A stretch of 64,000 nt of DNA from Saccharomonospora amisosensis (lineage in GTDB: Bacteria > Actinomycetota > Actinomycetes > Mycobacteriales > Pseudonocardiaceae). Below are positions 45,072 through 53,953 of the stretch, in pieces. The position numbers were made by a program, and so were the translations under genes. The stretch is taken from NCBI RefSeq assembly GCF_011761185.1, contig NZ_JAAOYM010000001.1, forward strand, positions 4,650,001 through 4,714,000, in the 5' to 3' direction. A model generated the notes under the pieces. The model was not told the origin of the DNA, did no database searches, and saw nothing but the letters and a program-made list of their open reading frames with translations. The stretch's first letter is position 1; every line of letters begins with the position of its first letter.

Positions 45072-46252
45072 TGGCCACCCCCTGAGGCGTTTAGCTGGCC
45101 GAGGACCGGCAGCGGCAGGTCGGGCAGCTCGCCGTTGTTCAGGGCATTGACTGACTGGGCCAGCGAGGGCAGCGGCAGGGCTCCGTCGAGCACCGGCGCC
45201 AGTTGCCCGCACAGCTCGCCGAGCGCGTCGAGTTCTTCCGGTGTCTGCTTGAGGAAGTTGCAGATCATCACGACGGGAGGTTGGGTCAGTTCGTTGAGGT
45301 TCGCCCTCGCGTCCAGCGTTCCTGAGGACGCGTTGTAGGTGTTGGCCAGGTTGCTCAGTGCCAGCGGTGCGATGTCGAGCGTCTCGGCGAGTGCGGCACG
45401 CTGGTCGACGAGCACCCTGGTGATCCCCGCCAGCTTGTCCACATTGGATCGAACCCGGCCGTGGTTGTCCTCGATGAAGCCCCGCACTGCCTGCAGTGTG
45501 GTGCCCAGCTCCCGCACGGTCGCCGCCAGGTTCTCCCGCTCCCCCGACAAGAACGAGCTGACGTCGGCCAGCTGTGATTCGAACCGGCGGACCTCCTCGT
45601 CGCTCTCGGCGAGCGTGGTTGACAACTTGGCGAGGTTGTCAACGGTCGCGAAAAGGTCGCCGGAGTTGCCAGAGAGGCTGCGCGCGGCCTGGCCCAGCTT
45701 GGTGATCGTGTCGTTGAGCTGGGTGCCGTTGCCCTCCATGTTGTCCGACAGTGTGTTGAGCAGGTCGGAGAGCGACCCGTCGGCGTTGGCTCCGTTGGGC
45801 CCCAGCGACTCCGAAACGCGGCTGAGGCTGTCGCTGAGTTCGTCGATCTCCAGTGGCACCGCCGTGCGATCCATCGGGATGACGGCCCCGTCCTCCAGTT
45901 GCGGACCGCCGGTGTGGGCGGGGGCGAGCTGCACGTAGCGGTCGGAGACCAGCGAGGGTGCCACGATCGCGGCCTGCGCGTCGGCGGGGACGGCGACGTC
46001 CCGGTCGTAGGCCAGCTCCACCCTGACCCGGTCACCGAGCGGCTGGATACCGGTTACCTCTCCCATCTCCACACCGAGAACGCGCACGCTGTTGCCCACG
46101 TAGAGGCCGATCGCGGCGGGAAAGTAGGCGACGGCATGCTTGCGTCCGGCGTCCTTGAGCGTCCACCACAGCGCGCCCGCGACGACGAGCCCGAGCACGC
46201 ACGCGATGACGATTCCGCGCGTGAGCTGCCTTCCGAAGCGGGTGTCGGTCAT
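45068..46252 (-). CDS. mceD: Mce family protein, MceD position
   Basis: 394 residues. Membrane helix near the N-terminus (GIVIACVLGLVVAGALWWTL), then the Mce domain (IGLYVGNSVRVLGVEMGEVT). Long heptad-like helices follow. Overlaps mceC and mceE by four bases each. Confidence 0.93.
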   Translation of the reverse strand: MTDTRFGRQLTRGIVIACVLGLVVAGALWWTLKDAGRKHAVAYFPAAIGLYVGNSVRVLGVEMGEVTGIQPLGDRVRVELAYDRDVAVPADAQAAIVAPSLVSDRYVQLAPAHTGGPQLEDGAVIPMDRTAVPLEIDELSDSLSRVSESLGPNGANADGSLSDLLNTLSDNMEGNGTQLNDTITKLGQAARSLSGNSGDLFATVDNLAKLSTTLAESDEEVRRFESQLADVSSFLSGERENLAATVRELGTTLQAVRGFIEDNHGRVRSNVDKLAGITRVLVDQRAALAETLDIAPLALSNLANTYNASSGTLDARANLNELTQPPVVMICNFLKQTPEELDALGELCGQLAPVLDGALPLPSLAQSVNALNNGELPDLPLPVLGQLNASGGGQ

Positions 46253-47235
46253 CGTGCGTTACACCCCTCTTCGTTCAGTGGCCCCAGCGAGGGCAGCAGC
46301 ATTCCGCAGATGTAGTTGTCGAACCAGCGGCCGCTGCTGATGGTGTTGTTGAACACCCGGATGAACGGCGCGAAGCGCTTGATGCCCTCGGAAAGCGACT
46401 CCTGGTTGCGCTGCAGCATGTTGGTGAGCCGGTCGAGTTTGGCCATAACGGGTTCAAGTTGCTCGTTGTTGTCGTCGACAAGCCCACGCAGTTCGGCGGC
46501 GAGTTGCCTGCTGCCCGTCAACAGCGCGCTGATGGCCTGTTCCCGGGCGGAAAGCTCCTCGAGCAGTTCGTTGCCGTCCTCGAGCAGCTTGCGCAGTTCC
46601 GCGTCACGGTCGGCGAGCGTCTGGCTCACCTGCCGGGTGTTGGCGAGCAGATTCGCCAACTGCCGGTCGCGGGTGGCGATGGTGTCGGAGAGTCGCGAGA
46701 GCCCGTTCAGCGCACCGCGCACGTCGTCCGGGGTGTCGGCGAAGGTCTGCGACAGCACGTCGAAGCTTTGCGAGAGCTGGTCGGTGTCGATCTCGTCGAC
46801 GGTCTCCGAAAGCCCGCGGAACGCCTCGAGCACGTCGTACGGCGCGGTCGTGCGCTCCCTCGGGATGGTGTCGCTGGGATCCAGCGGCCGGTCACCGACC
46901 GGGTCGAGTGCGAGGTACTTCTGCCCGAGCAGCGTCTTGATCTTGATGGTCGCCGCGGTTCGGTCGCCGAGCCAGGCATCGGAGACCTTGAACGAGACGA
47001 GCACCCGGTCGCCGTCGAGCTCGACATCGGTCACCTTGCCGACCTTGACGCCGGCGATACGCACCTCGTCGTCGGTCTGCAGGCCCGCGGCCTCGCTGAA
47101 GTGCGCACGGTAGGTGGTGCCTCCGCCGATGATCGGCAGGTCGTCTGAGTTGAGAGCGGCCAGCGTGCCGAGGATCATCAGCACGATTCCCACCACCGCG
47201 ATGGGAATGGGGTTGCGCTTGGAGAAGCTGGTCAT
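46249..47235 (-). CDS. mceC: Mce family protein, MceC position
   Basis: 328 residues from the ATG at 47235, which overlaps the mceB stop (ATGA). Membrane helix (IPIAVVGIVLMILGTLAALN) and Mce domain (AAGLQTDDEVRIAGVKVGKV). The helical needle region is shorter than in MceA, and the C-terminus has two cysteines (YICG and GCNAR). Confidence 0.93.
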   Translation of the reverse strand: MTSFSKRNPIPIAVVGIVLMILGTLAALNSDDLPIIGGGTTYRAHFSEAAGLQTDDEVRIAGVKVGKVTDVELDGDRVLVSFKVSDAWLGDRTAATIKIKTLLGQKYLALDPVGDRPLDPSDTIPRERTTAPYDVLEAFRGLSETVDEIDTDQLSQSFDVLSQTFADTPDDVRGALNGLSRLSDTIATRDRQLANLLANTRQVSQTLADRDAELRKLLEDGNELLEELSAREQAISALLTGSRQLAAELRGLVDDNNEQLEPVMAKLDRLTNMLQRNQESLSEGIKRFAPFIRVFNNTISSGRWFDNYICGMLLPSLGPLNEEGCNAR

Positions 47236-48263
47236 GACAGGCACCGCTCCCTGCTCGCAGGCATGACCGGGAGGTGGACCGGTTCGTTCACAACGCCGGG
47301 CACTCCCACGTTGCCGTTGGCCTCGCAGAGGTAGAAGTTGAACCAGGAGCCGTAGTCGGCGGTCGCGCTCATCCTGGTGACCTTCTCCGGCAGGAACTGG
47401 ATGAAGTGTTCGACGAGCGGTTCGGAGTCGTTGAGGTTGCCCACCAACGTGCCCAGCGCCTGGATGTCCTGCTTCAGCGGCTGCCTCGCTTCCCGCAACA
47501 GCCCGGCCGTGGTGTCACTCAGCTCACCGAGCGATTCGATGGCATCGCCGATGGGTTCCCGGTCGCTCGCCAACCCGGAGACGAACTGCTGCAGCCTGGC
47601 CACGAGGTCCGACAGTTGCGGCGTGTGCTCGTTCAGGGTCTGCAACACGGAGTTCAGGTTGTCGATGACCTGACCGATGACCTGGTCCTTCTCGGCGATC
47701 GTCGTGGTGAGCGATGCCGTGTGAGCGAGCAGGTTCTCAACCGTGCCGCCCTCGCCCTGCAACACCTGGATGATCTCGTAGGACAGCTTGTTCACGTCCT
47801 CCGGTGACAGTGCGCGGAACAGCGGTTTGAAGCCGTTGAACAACTCGGTCAGGTCAAGGGCCGGGCGGGTGCGTTCGATGGGGATGTTGCCGCCCGGCTC
47901 GAGGTAGCCGCCAGGCTCGCCGGTGCCTCGCTCCAGTGCGACGTAACGCTGGCCGACGAGGTTGCGGAACTTGATCGTGGCGGTGACTCCCGCTGGCAGC
48001 CTGCGGTTCTGATCGACCTCGAACTCCACCTCGGCCTGCCTGCGGTCGACGATCCGGACGTCGGCGACCTGGCCGACCCGGACACCGGCGATGCGCACGT
48101 CGTCACCCTCGATCAGCATCGTCGCGTCCGTGAAGCGCGCGGTGTAGGTCTTGGTGTCCGACAGGTTGAGGTTGGCGATGCTCAGCCCCAGCATGGCGGT
48201 GAACACGATGGTGACCACGACGAAAATGCTCAGCTTCGTCAAAGGTGCGGCGATTCCCCTCAT
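47232..48263 (-). CDS. mceB: Mce family protein, MceB position
   Basis: 343 residues from the ATG at 48263, overlapping the mceA stop by four bases. A membrane helix (LSIFVVVTIVFTAMLGLSIA) precedes the Mce domain (MLIEGDDVRIAGVRVGQVAD). C-terminal WFNFYLCEANGNV is shared by this subfamily. Part of the hetero-hexameric substrate tube. Confidence 0.93.
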   Translation of the reverse strand: MRGIAAPLTKLSIFVVVTIVFTAMLGLSIANLNLSDTKTYTARFTDATMLIEGDDVRIAGVRVGQVADVRIVDRRQAEVEFEVDQNRRLPAGVTATIKFRNLVGQRYVALERGTGEPGGYLEPGGNIPIERTRPALDLTELFNGFKPLFRALSPEDVNKLSYEIIQVLQGEGGTVENLLAHTASLTTTIAEKDQVIGQVIDNLNSVLQTLNEHTPQLSDLVARLQQFVSGLASDREPIGDAIESLGELSDTTAGLLREARQPLKQDIQALGTLVGNLNDSEPLVEHFIQFLPEKVTRMSATADYGSWFNFYLCEANGNVGVPGVVNEPVHLPVMPASRERCLS

Positions 48264-49603
48264 CGCACGGTCACCTCCGCTCCCCGGTACAGCGGGCCCA
48301 CCAGAAGCGCACCCCAACCGGGCACATCGGACGGACTCAGCCCGACAGCGGGCCCGATGAGGTGAGAGAGCAGCGCGTGCTCAGCCACACTGTTGACGGG
48401 ATTGGAGCTGGCGGTTGTGCCGCCGTAGCCACCCGCGTTGGCGTTGTTGTTGGCCGGGTTGAGCCCCTCGCTCTGGGTACGAGCCGCGGGCGGTGTGGTG
48501 CTGCCGTCCTGTAGCGGTCCGTCCGGCGGATGTTGTGGGAAGGGTTGCGGGAATTCCTTCATGTCGTAGCAGCGTGGGCCCCGCTTGTCGTTGTACTCGG
48601 GCTCGTCCTGACCCGGTTTGTAGGGACCTCGGTTGGTCGTGATCTCGATTGTGGCGTGCAGACCTGGCTTGTTGGTGCCCTTGCCGAACGCCTTGTCGAT
48701 CCGGGGAACGAGATCACTCATCTGCCCGAGGAAGCACGGGTACTCCGGCGCGTATTTGGCGAGCAACTCGGCTGTCGGCCGCGCCGTCTCGCCAAGGCTG
48801 ATCAGGTTGTCCGCGTTGGCGGAGAGGAAACTCTCCAGATCCACCGACGCGGTGCCGAGGGTGGTGTAGAGGTTGCTCAGCTTGTGTTGCTGCTCGACGA
48901 CGGTGCGGCTGGTCACCGAGAAGTTCTCCAGCACTCGCACCAGATCTGGCGCGGCGTCGGAAAGATTGTCGGAGAACCGCGCGAGCTGACGCAGGTTCTC
49001 CTGCAGCCGGGGCAGGTGCGGGTTCAGCTCGCCGACGTAGTCGCCGAGTTGTGCCAGCGTCTCGCCCAACGGTTTGCCCCTGCCCTCCAACGCGGTGGAG
49101 ATGGCGGCCAGCGTGCTCGACAGCTTCTGCGGTTGCACCGCTCGCAGCACCGGCATCAGGCTTTCCAACGCCTGGTCGAGCTCGATGGCGCTGCTGGTGC
49201 GGTCCTGCGGGATCACATCGCCGTCGCGAAGAGCCTGCGGAGAGGGTTCCTCCGGCAACTGCAGCGACACGAAGCGCTCGCCGAACAGCGTCTTCGGCAG
49301 AAACCGGGCCGTGACATTGGTCGGTACCAGGTGGGCATGTTGCGGGTCGAGTCGCAAGGTGAGCACCGCACCCGTTTGGGTCGGCGTGATATCGGCGACG
49401 CTGCCAACGATGAGCCCGCGAACCTTGACGTCGGAGTTGACCGCCAGTTGGTTGCCGATCGTGTCCGCCTCGAGTGTCACCGTGACGAACTTCGAGAAGC
49501 TCTTGTTGTACAAGGCGATGCTGAGCGCGACCCCGCCGACGAGCACGGCGACCAGCAGCAGCCCGAGCAGCCTCCGCCGAAGGGTGACCAGTGCGGCGCT
49601 CAT
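48260..49603 (-). CDS. mceA: Mce family protein, MceA position
   Basis: 447 residues. Membrane helix near residues 12-31 (LLGLLLVAVLVGGVALSIAL), Mce domain (LAVNSDVKVRGLIVGSVADI) and long helical part. The C-terminal 120 residues are Pro/Asn/Gly-rich. It overlaps the upstream permease gene by four bases and mceB by four. Confidence 0.93.
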   Translation of the reverse strand: MSAALVTLRRRLLGLLLVAVLVGGVALSIALYNKSFSKFVTVTLEADTIGNQLAVNSDVKVRGLIVGSVADITPTQTGAVLTLRLDPQHAHLVPTNVTARFLPKTLFGERFVSLQLPEEPSPQALRDGDVIPQDRTSSAIELDQALESLMPVLRAVQPQKLSSTLAAISTALEGRGKPLGETLAQLGDYVGELNPHLPRLQENLRQLARFSDNLSDAAPDLVRVLENFSVTSRTVVEQQHKLSNLYTTLGTASVDLESFLSANADNLISLGETARPTAELLAKYAPEYPCFLGQMSDLVPRIDKAFGKGTNKPGLHATIEITTNRGPYKPGQDEPEYNDKRGPRCYDMKEFPQPFPQHPPDGPLQDGSTTPPAARTQSEGLNPANNNANAGGYGGTTASSNPVNSVAEHALLSHLIGPAVGLSPSDVPGWGALLVGPLYRGAEVTVR

Positions 49604-50439
49604 CCTGCGATCCTCACGGTGGTGTCGGTTCCCCAGATCGCGAAACCGATGAAGAAGTTGACGATCGCGACCGTGACGATGGAAAGCCGCACGGCACGGC
49701 CGACGGCGACACCCACCCCTGCGGGCCCACCGCTGGCGCGATAACCGTAGTAGCAGTGCGTCAAGATGATCAACACGCTGAAGATCAGGACCTTGACGAA
49801 TGAGTAGAAGACGTCCTCAGGCGGCAAGAACATATCGAAGTAGTGGTCGTAGGTGCCTGCCGACTGGTCGTACAGGTAGACGACCACCGTTCGGGAGGCG
49901 AGGTAGGAGCTCAGCAGACCGACGACGTACAGCGGAATCACCGCGACGAAGCCGGCGATGATGCGGGTTGTGACAAGGTAGGGCAGGCTAGGCACACCCA
50001 TGACCTCCAGCGCGTCGATCTCCTCCGAGATCCGCATCGCGCCGAGCTGTGCGGTGAAGCCCGCGCCAACGGTGGCCGAAAGCGCGAGCCCAGCGACCAG
50101 CGGCGCGATCTCGCGAGTGTTGAAGAAAGACGTCAAGAACCCCGTGAACGCCGACGTTCCGATCGAGTTCAACGCGGAGAAACCCTGCAGGCCCACCAGC
50201 ACACCGGTGAACAGGGTCAGTCCGACCATCACGCCGACGGTGCCGCCGATGACTGCCAGCGAGCCGGACCCGAAACTCACCTCGGCGAGCAGGCGCAGCA
50301 CTTCCTTGGTGTAGCGCCGGATCGTCCTCGGCGCCCACGCGACGGCGCGCAGGTAGAACGACATCTGATCGCCGAGGTCGTCGAGGACCTCCAGTGGCCG
50401 GTTGGCGATCTTCTTCGCGTGCTGTGACAGGGAAGGCAT
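49600..50439 (-). CDS. yrbEB: YrbE/MlaE-type permease B of the Mce transporter
   Basis: 279 residues with five or six membrane helices. The MlaE signature region is RISEEIDALEVMGVPSLPYL. Together with the next gene it forms the permease pair of the lipid importer, driven by MceG. It starts four bases after the stop of the other permease and overlaps mceA by four. Confidence 0.94.
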   Translation of the reverse strand: MPSLSQHAKKIANRPLEVLDDLGDQMSFYLRAVAWAPRTIRRYTKEVLRLLAEVSFGSGSLAVIGGTVGVMVGLTLFTGVLVGLQGFSALNSIGTSAFTGFLTSFFNTREIAPLVAGLALSATVGAGFTAQLGAMRISEEIDALEVMGVPSLPYLVTTRIIAGFVAVIPLYVVGLLSSYLASRTVVVYLYDQSAGTYDHYFDMFLPPEDVFYSFVKVLIFSVLIILTHCYYGYRASGGPAGVGVAVGRAVRLSIVTVAIVNFFIGFAIWGTDTTVRIAG

Positions 50440-50443
50440 CGTG

Positions 50444-51238
50444 CTAGTCCAACTTCGCAGGAACGATCTGGAGGTAGATCAGCGTGATCACGAAGTTGAC
50501 CACGAAGAGCAGCAGGAACGTGATGACGACCGACTGGTTCACCGCGTCGCCGACCCCCTTTGGTCCCGGCGGAGGATTCAGCCCGCGGTAGGCCGCGACC
50601 ACCGCGGCGATGAAGCCGAAGATGAGGGCTTTGATCTCGCCGACCCACAGGTCGGGCAGCTGGGCCAGCGCTGAGAAGCTCGCAAGGTAGGCGCCGGGTG
50701 TGCCGTCCTGCAACACCACGTTGAAGAAGTAGCCACCGAGCACGCCGATCACGCTGACCATGCCATTTAGCAGCATGGCCACGAGCATCGCGGCGAGCAC
50801 CCTGGGTACCACGAGCCGTTGCACCGCGGAGACGCCGAGCACCTCCATGGCGTCGATCTCCTCGCGGATCGTGCGCGCTCCGATGTCGGCACAGATGGCG
50901 GAGCCACCCGCGCCCGCGACGAGCAACGCGGTCACCAGCGGGCTCGCCTGCTGCACGGTGGCAAGCACGCTCCCCGCACCGGTGTAGGACTGCGCGCCGA
51001 GCTGCTTGGCCAGCGAACCGAACTGCAACGAGATGACCGCGCCGAACGGGATGGCGACGAGTGCCGTCGGCAAGATCGTGACGCTGGCTATGAACCAGGA
51101 CTGCTGGATGAACTCCCGCAACTGGAAAGGCCGCTGGAAGATCCCCCGTGCGACGTCGAGGCCGAGTGCGAACAGCTTGCCGGTCTCTCGCAACATGCCA
51201 GCACCGGGGACCCTGGCCGCCGAGGCCGGTGAGGTCAT
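50444..51238 (-). CDS. yrbEA: YrbE/MlaE-type permease A of the Mce transporter
   Basis: 264 residues, membrane protein. The coupling-helix region IREEIDAMEVLGVSAVQRLV matches MlaE permeases and probably contacts MceG. The N-terminus carries an amphipathic helix (ARGIFQRPFQLREFIQQSWF). Overlaps the mceG stop by four bases, so the ATPase and permease are translated together. Confidence 0.94.
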   Translation of the reverse strand: MTSPASAARVPGAGMLRETGKLFALGLDVARGIFQRPFQLREFIQQSWFIASVTILPTALVAIPFGAVISLQFGSLAKQLGAQSYTGAGSVLATVQQASPLVTALLVAGAGGSAICADIGARTIREEIDAMEVLGVSAVQRLVVPRVLAAMLVAMLLNGMVSVIGVLGGYFFNVVLQDGTPGAYLASFSALAQLPDLWVGEIKALIFGFIAAVVAAYRGLNPPPGPKGVGDAVNQSVVITFLLLFVVNFVITLIYLQIVPAKLD

Positions 51239-52380
51239 GAGCGTCCCTGCTGGTGCCCTGGCCGTCGCCGGGTGGGATCATCCACCCTCGGCTGTGGGTC
51301 GCGCCAGCCGGAGCGAGGCACCTGCGCGACCGCCTCTGTGGGTAACTGGCCGCGGTGAGCGCCGACGTAGTGGCCGGGCTGCACCCCGTAGCGCAACCTG
51401 TCCTCCGGGGTGAGCGACTGCAGGATGGCCTCCTGCGCCGCGGGCGGCAGGGTGTGCAGAATCTGCATGACACGGTCCTTGCGACGGCGCACGGCCTTGC
51501 GTTCGGGCAGGCCGGGCGTCGGCTGCAACTGCGGCACGATGCCGCGCATGTCCTCGGTGGAGCCGTCGTGGTGACCGGCGTCGACGTGGGCCTGCTCCCT
51601 GGCCATCTGCGCGGAGTCCTTCTCCTCGCTCATGCCGATGGGCCCGAGCCTGCTGCCGTTGAGGAACTGCTCGACCGCGGGCTCGTCGCTGGTCAGCAGC
51701 ACCTCACGGGGCCCGAACATCACCAGCTCCTTGCGGTAGAGCATGCCGATGTTGTCGGGCACGGTCCGTGCCACGTTGATGTTGTGGGTGACGATGAGGA
51801 TCGTGGCGTCGATCTGGGAGTTCAGGTCGACGAGCAGCTGCGAGATGTAGGCCGTGCGTACCGGGTCGAGGCCGGAGTCCGGCTCGTCACACAGGATGAT
51901 CTCCGGATCGAGCACCAACGCCCGCGCCAGACCGGCCCGCTTGCGCATACCGCCGGAGATCTCACCCGGAAGCTTCTTTTCGGTTCCGGACAAGCCGGTC
52001 ATTTCGAGCTTCTCGAGAACGATCTTGCGGATCTCGGTCTCGGATTTCTTGGTGTGCTCACGAAGTGGGAAGGCGACGTTGTCGTAGAGGTTCATGGAAC
52101 CGAACAACGCGCCGTCCTGGAACAGCACCCCGAACAGTTTCCGGATCTCGTAGAGCTTGTGCTCGGAGCATTTCACGATGTCGACGCCGTTGATGACGCA
52201 CTTTCCCCGATCGGGCTTCAACAGCCCGATCATCGACTTCAGGAAGACCGATTTGCCCGTACCCGAAGGACCGAGCATCACCGAGACTTCGCCAGGCGGC
52301 AGCGTCAACGTGACATCCCGCCAGATGGCCTGCTTACCGAAGGATTTGGTCAAACCTTCGATGACCACCTCGGCACCCAT
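51235..52380 (-). CDS. mceG: Mce transporter ATPase MceG (Mkl/MlaF-like)
   Basis: 381 residues, ABC ATPase. Walker A GPSGTGKS, signature ISGGMRKR, Walker B IILCDEPDSG and the His switch IVTHN are intact. About 120 extra residues follow the ABC fold, as in mycobacterial MceG. GGGAGG lies eight bases upstream of the ATG. It is the first gene of the operon here, directly downstream of rplL, which matches the position of the orphan mkl gene near rplJ-rplL in Mycobacterium. The 52381-52543 region upstream should hold its promoter; a TAACCT is a weak -10 candidate. Confidence 0.95.
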   Translation of the reverse strand: MGAEVVIEGLTKSFGKQAIWRDVTLTLPPGEVSVMLGPSGTGKSVFLKSMIGLLKPDRGKCVINGVDIVKCSEHKLYEIRKLFGVLFQDGALFGSMNLYDNVAFPLREHTKKSETEIRKIVLEKLEMTGLSGTEKKLPGEISGGMRKRAGLARALVLDPEIILCDEPDSGLDPVRTAYISQLLVDLNSQIDATILIVTHNINVARTVPDNIGMLYRKELVMFGPREVLLTSDEPAVEQFLNGSRLGPIGMSEEKDSAQMAREQAHVDAGHHDGSTEDMRGIVPQLQPTPGLPERKAVRRRKDRVMQILHTLPPAAQEAILQSLTPEDRLRYGVQPGHYVGAHRGQLPTEAVAQVPRSGWRDPQPRVDDPTRRRPGHQQGRS

Positions 52381-52543
52381 CGCACCTCCCGGAGCTCATT
52401 CGCGGCGGTATGCCCCGAAGCCCTGCGTCAACCACATGCAACGAGTTGAGGGCGCACAGGTTACTCGCCAGTTCAAAAAATGGTGGACACCGCATCGAGC
52501 AGCGTCGACCGTGGAGCAAGGTAACGCACGTGGGTGACACACG

Positions 52544-52585
52544 AAAAGGGCGGGCACCGGGATGATCATTCCCCGGTGCCCGCCC
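52544..52585 (-). terminator. Terminator of rplJ-rplL
   Basis: On the minus strand GGGCGGGCACCGGG pairs perfectly with CCCGGTGCCCGCCC (14 bp) around a ten-base loop, followed by TTTTCG. A classic intrinsic terminator 26 bases after the rplL stop. Confidence 0.9.
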
Positions 52586-52611
52586 TCGCGGTCGCGCTGG
52601 TGGCGCTCAGC

Positions 52612-53004
52612 TCACTTGACGGAGACGCTCGCGCCCGCCGCCTCGAGCTTCTCCTTGGCGGCGTCCGCCGCCTCCTTGTCGACCTTCTCCAGCAGCGGCT
52701 TCGGCGCGCCCTCGACCATCTCCTTGGCCTCCTTCAGACCGAGGCCGGAGACGATCTCGCGAACGACCTTGATGACCTGGATCTTCTTGTCGCCCGCACC
52801 CTCGAGGATGACGTCGAACTCGTCCTGCTCCTCCTCGGCGGGTGCCGCGCCCTCACCGGCGCCACCGGGGGCGGCGACAACGGCCGCAGGAGCGGCGGCG
52901 GTGACGTCGAAGGTCTCCTCGAACTTCTTGACGAATTCGGACAGTTCGAGCAGGGTCAGCTCCTTGAACGCGTCAAGCAGCTCGTCGGTGCTCAGCTTCG
53001 CCAT
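52612..53004 (-). CDS. rplL: 50S ribosomal protein L7/L12
   Basis: 130 residues. N-terminal dimerisation helix, Ala/Gly-rich hinge ([20 protein letters not shown]) and C-terminal globular domain ([20 protein letters not shown]). Multiple copies form the ribosomal stalk that recruits EF-G and EF-Tu. 53 bases after rplJ. Confidence 0.98.
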   Translation of the reverse strand: MAKLSTDELLDAFKELTLLELSEFVKKFEETFDVTAAAPAAVVAAPGGAGEGAAPAEEEQDEFDVILEGAGDKKIQVIKVVREIVSGLGLKEAKEMVEGAPKPLLEKVDKEAADAAKEKLEAAGASVSVK

Positions 53005-53057
53005 GGTGGCGTTCCTTCCTTGATCGGGCCCAGATCGGGGATTGGTGTGTCTGAATG

Positions 53058-53603
53058 TCAGCTCTCGGCAGCTTCGCCTTCGCCACCCTCGGACTTGCGC
53101 TTGTCCTCCAGCGCGGCAGCCAGGCGCGCGACCTGGGACGCCGGAGCCTGGAACAGCGCAGCGGCCTGGGACAGCTTCGCCTTCATCGCGCCAGCGGCCT
53201 TGGCGAGCAGCACCTCACGGCTTTCCAGATCGGCGAGTCGCTCGATCTCGGCGACCGTGAGCGGCCTGCCGTCCATGTAGCCGCCCTTGATGACGAGGGC
53301 GTTGTGGTCCTTCGCGAAGTTCTTGAGTGCCTTCGCGGCCTCGACCGGCTCACCCTCCACGAAGGCGATGGCGGTGGGACCGATGAAGAGCTCGTCGAGA
53401 CCCTCGATGCCAGCGTCCTCCGCGGCACGCTTGACGAGGGTGTTCTTCGCGACCCGGTACTTGGCGGTGTTGCCGAGAGCGCGGCGCAGCTCGCTGAGCT
53501 GTGACACGGAGAGGCCGGTGTACTCGGTGACAACCGTTGCCGAGCTGTTGCGGAACCGGTCCGCGATCTCGGCGACGGCCGCCACCTTGTCGGGCTTCGC
53601 CAT
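53058..53603 (-). CDS. rplJ: 50S ribosomal protein L10
   Basis: 181 residues from the ATG at 53603, preceded by GAGAGGAGG. L10 anchors L7/L12 dimers to the ribosome. Blocks: [20 protein letters not shown] and [20 protein letters not shown]. Frames extending further upstream read through the leader and are rejected. Confidence 0.97.
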   Translation of the reverse strand: MAKPDKVAAVAEIADRFRNSSATVVTEYTGLSVSQLSELRRALGNTAKYRVAKNTLVKRAAEDAGIEGLDELFIGPTAIAFVEGEPVEAAKALKNFAKDHNALVIKGGYMDGRPLTVAEIERLADLESREVLLAKAAGAMKAKLSQAAALFQAPASQVARLAAALEDKRKSEGGEGEAAES

Positions 53604-53815
53604 GGTCGCCTCCTCTCTTGGCGTTGGCGACCGCCGGCGGTTCGGACCCCCAATACGACGAAACGCCCCTGCGCAGCAGGCGCGGGGCGTCGTGAGAACG
53701 CGGTCTGGGCCGCGTACGTGCCTCGTCCTCCTGCGCGGGCCGCCCGTCGTCTGCGGGACCTTCGTTCCTCGCGCGTCGGCGCGAGAAAGACCAGCGGTCT
53801 TCGGTAGAACCGCAA
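53604..53815 (-). promoter_or_regulatory. Candidate L10 leader upstream of rplJ
   Basis: About 210 untranslated bases before rplJ contain strong local pairing, for example ACGACGCCCC with GGGGCG near 53650-53690. Many bacteria regulate rplJ-rplL by binding of the L10-L12 complex to a leader in this position. I infer it from location and structure, not from a confirmed motif match. TATGCT near 53815-53825 on the minus strand is a possible -10. Confidence 0.5.
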
Positions 53816-53861
53816 ACCAGCATACGTGACCACCAACCCCCACCCGCTCCGGCCCCCACAA

Positions 53862-53919
53862 ACCGCGTTTCGCGGGCAAACCGCGGTCGGCTCACCGCGG
53901 TTTGCCCGCGAAACGCGGT
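53862..53919. repeat. Perfect 26-bp inverted pair of dispersed repeats
   Basis: Arms 53862-53887 and 53894-53919 are exact reverse complements with a six-base spacer (cores 53866-53883 and 53898-53915, C-variant). It lies between the divergent rplJ leader and a plus-strand gene, so it is not acting as a simple 3' terminator here. Confidence 0.95.
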
Positions 53920-53953
53920 CGGCGGCACCACGGGGAGTGCGCGAGCAGGCATC

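Noticed and set aside
45085-45100. GCGTTTAGCTGGC near the end of mceD
   Set aside because: Resembles the left half of the dispersed repeat but the right half does not match, and it is explained by coding sequence.
53604-53879. Upstream extension of rplJ
   Set aside because: Reads through the leader and a repeat arm; the L10 N-terminus begins at 53603 with a good ribosome-binding site.
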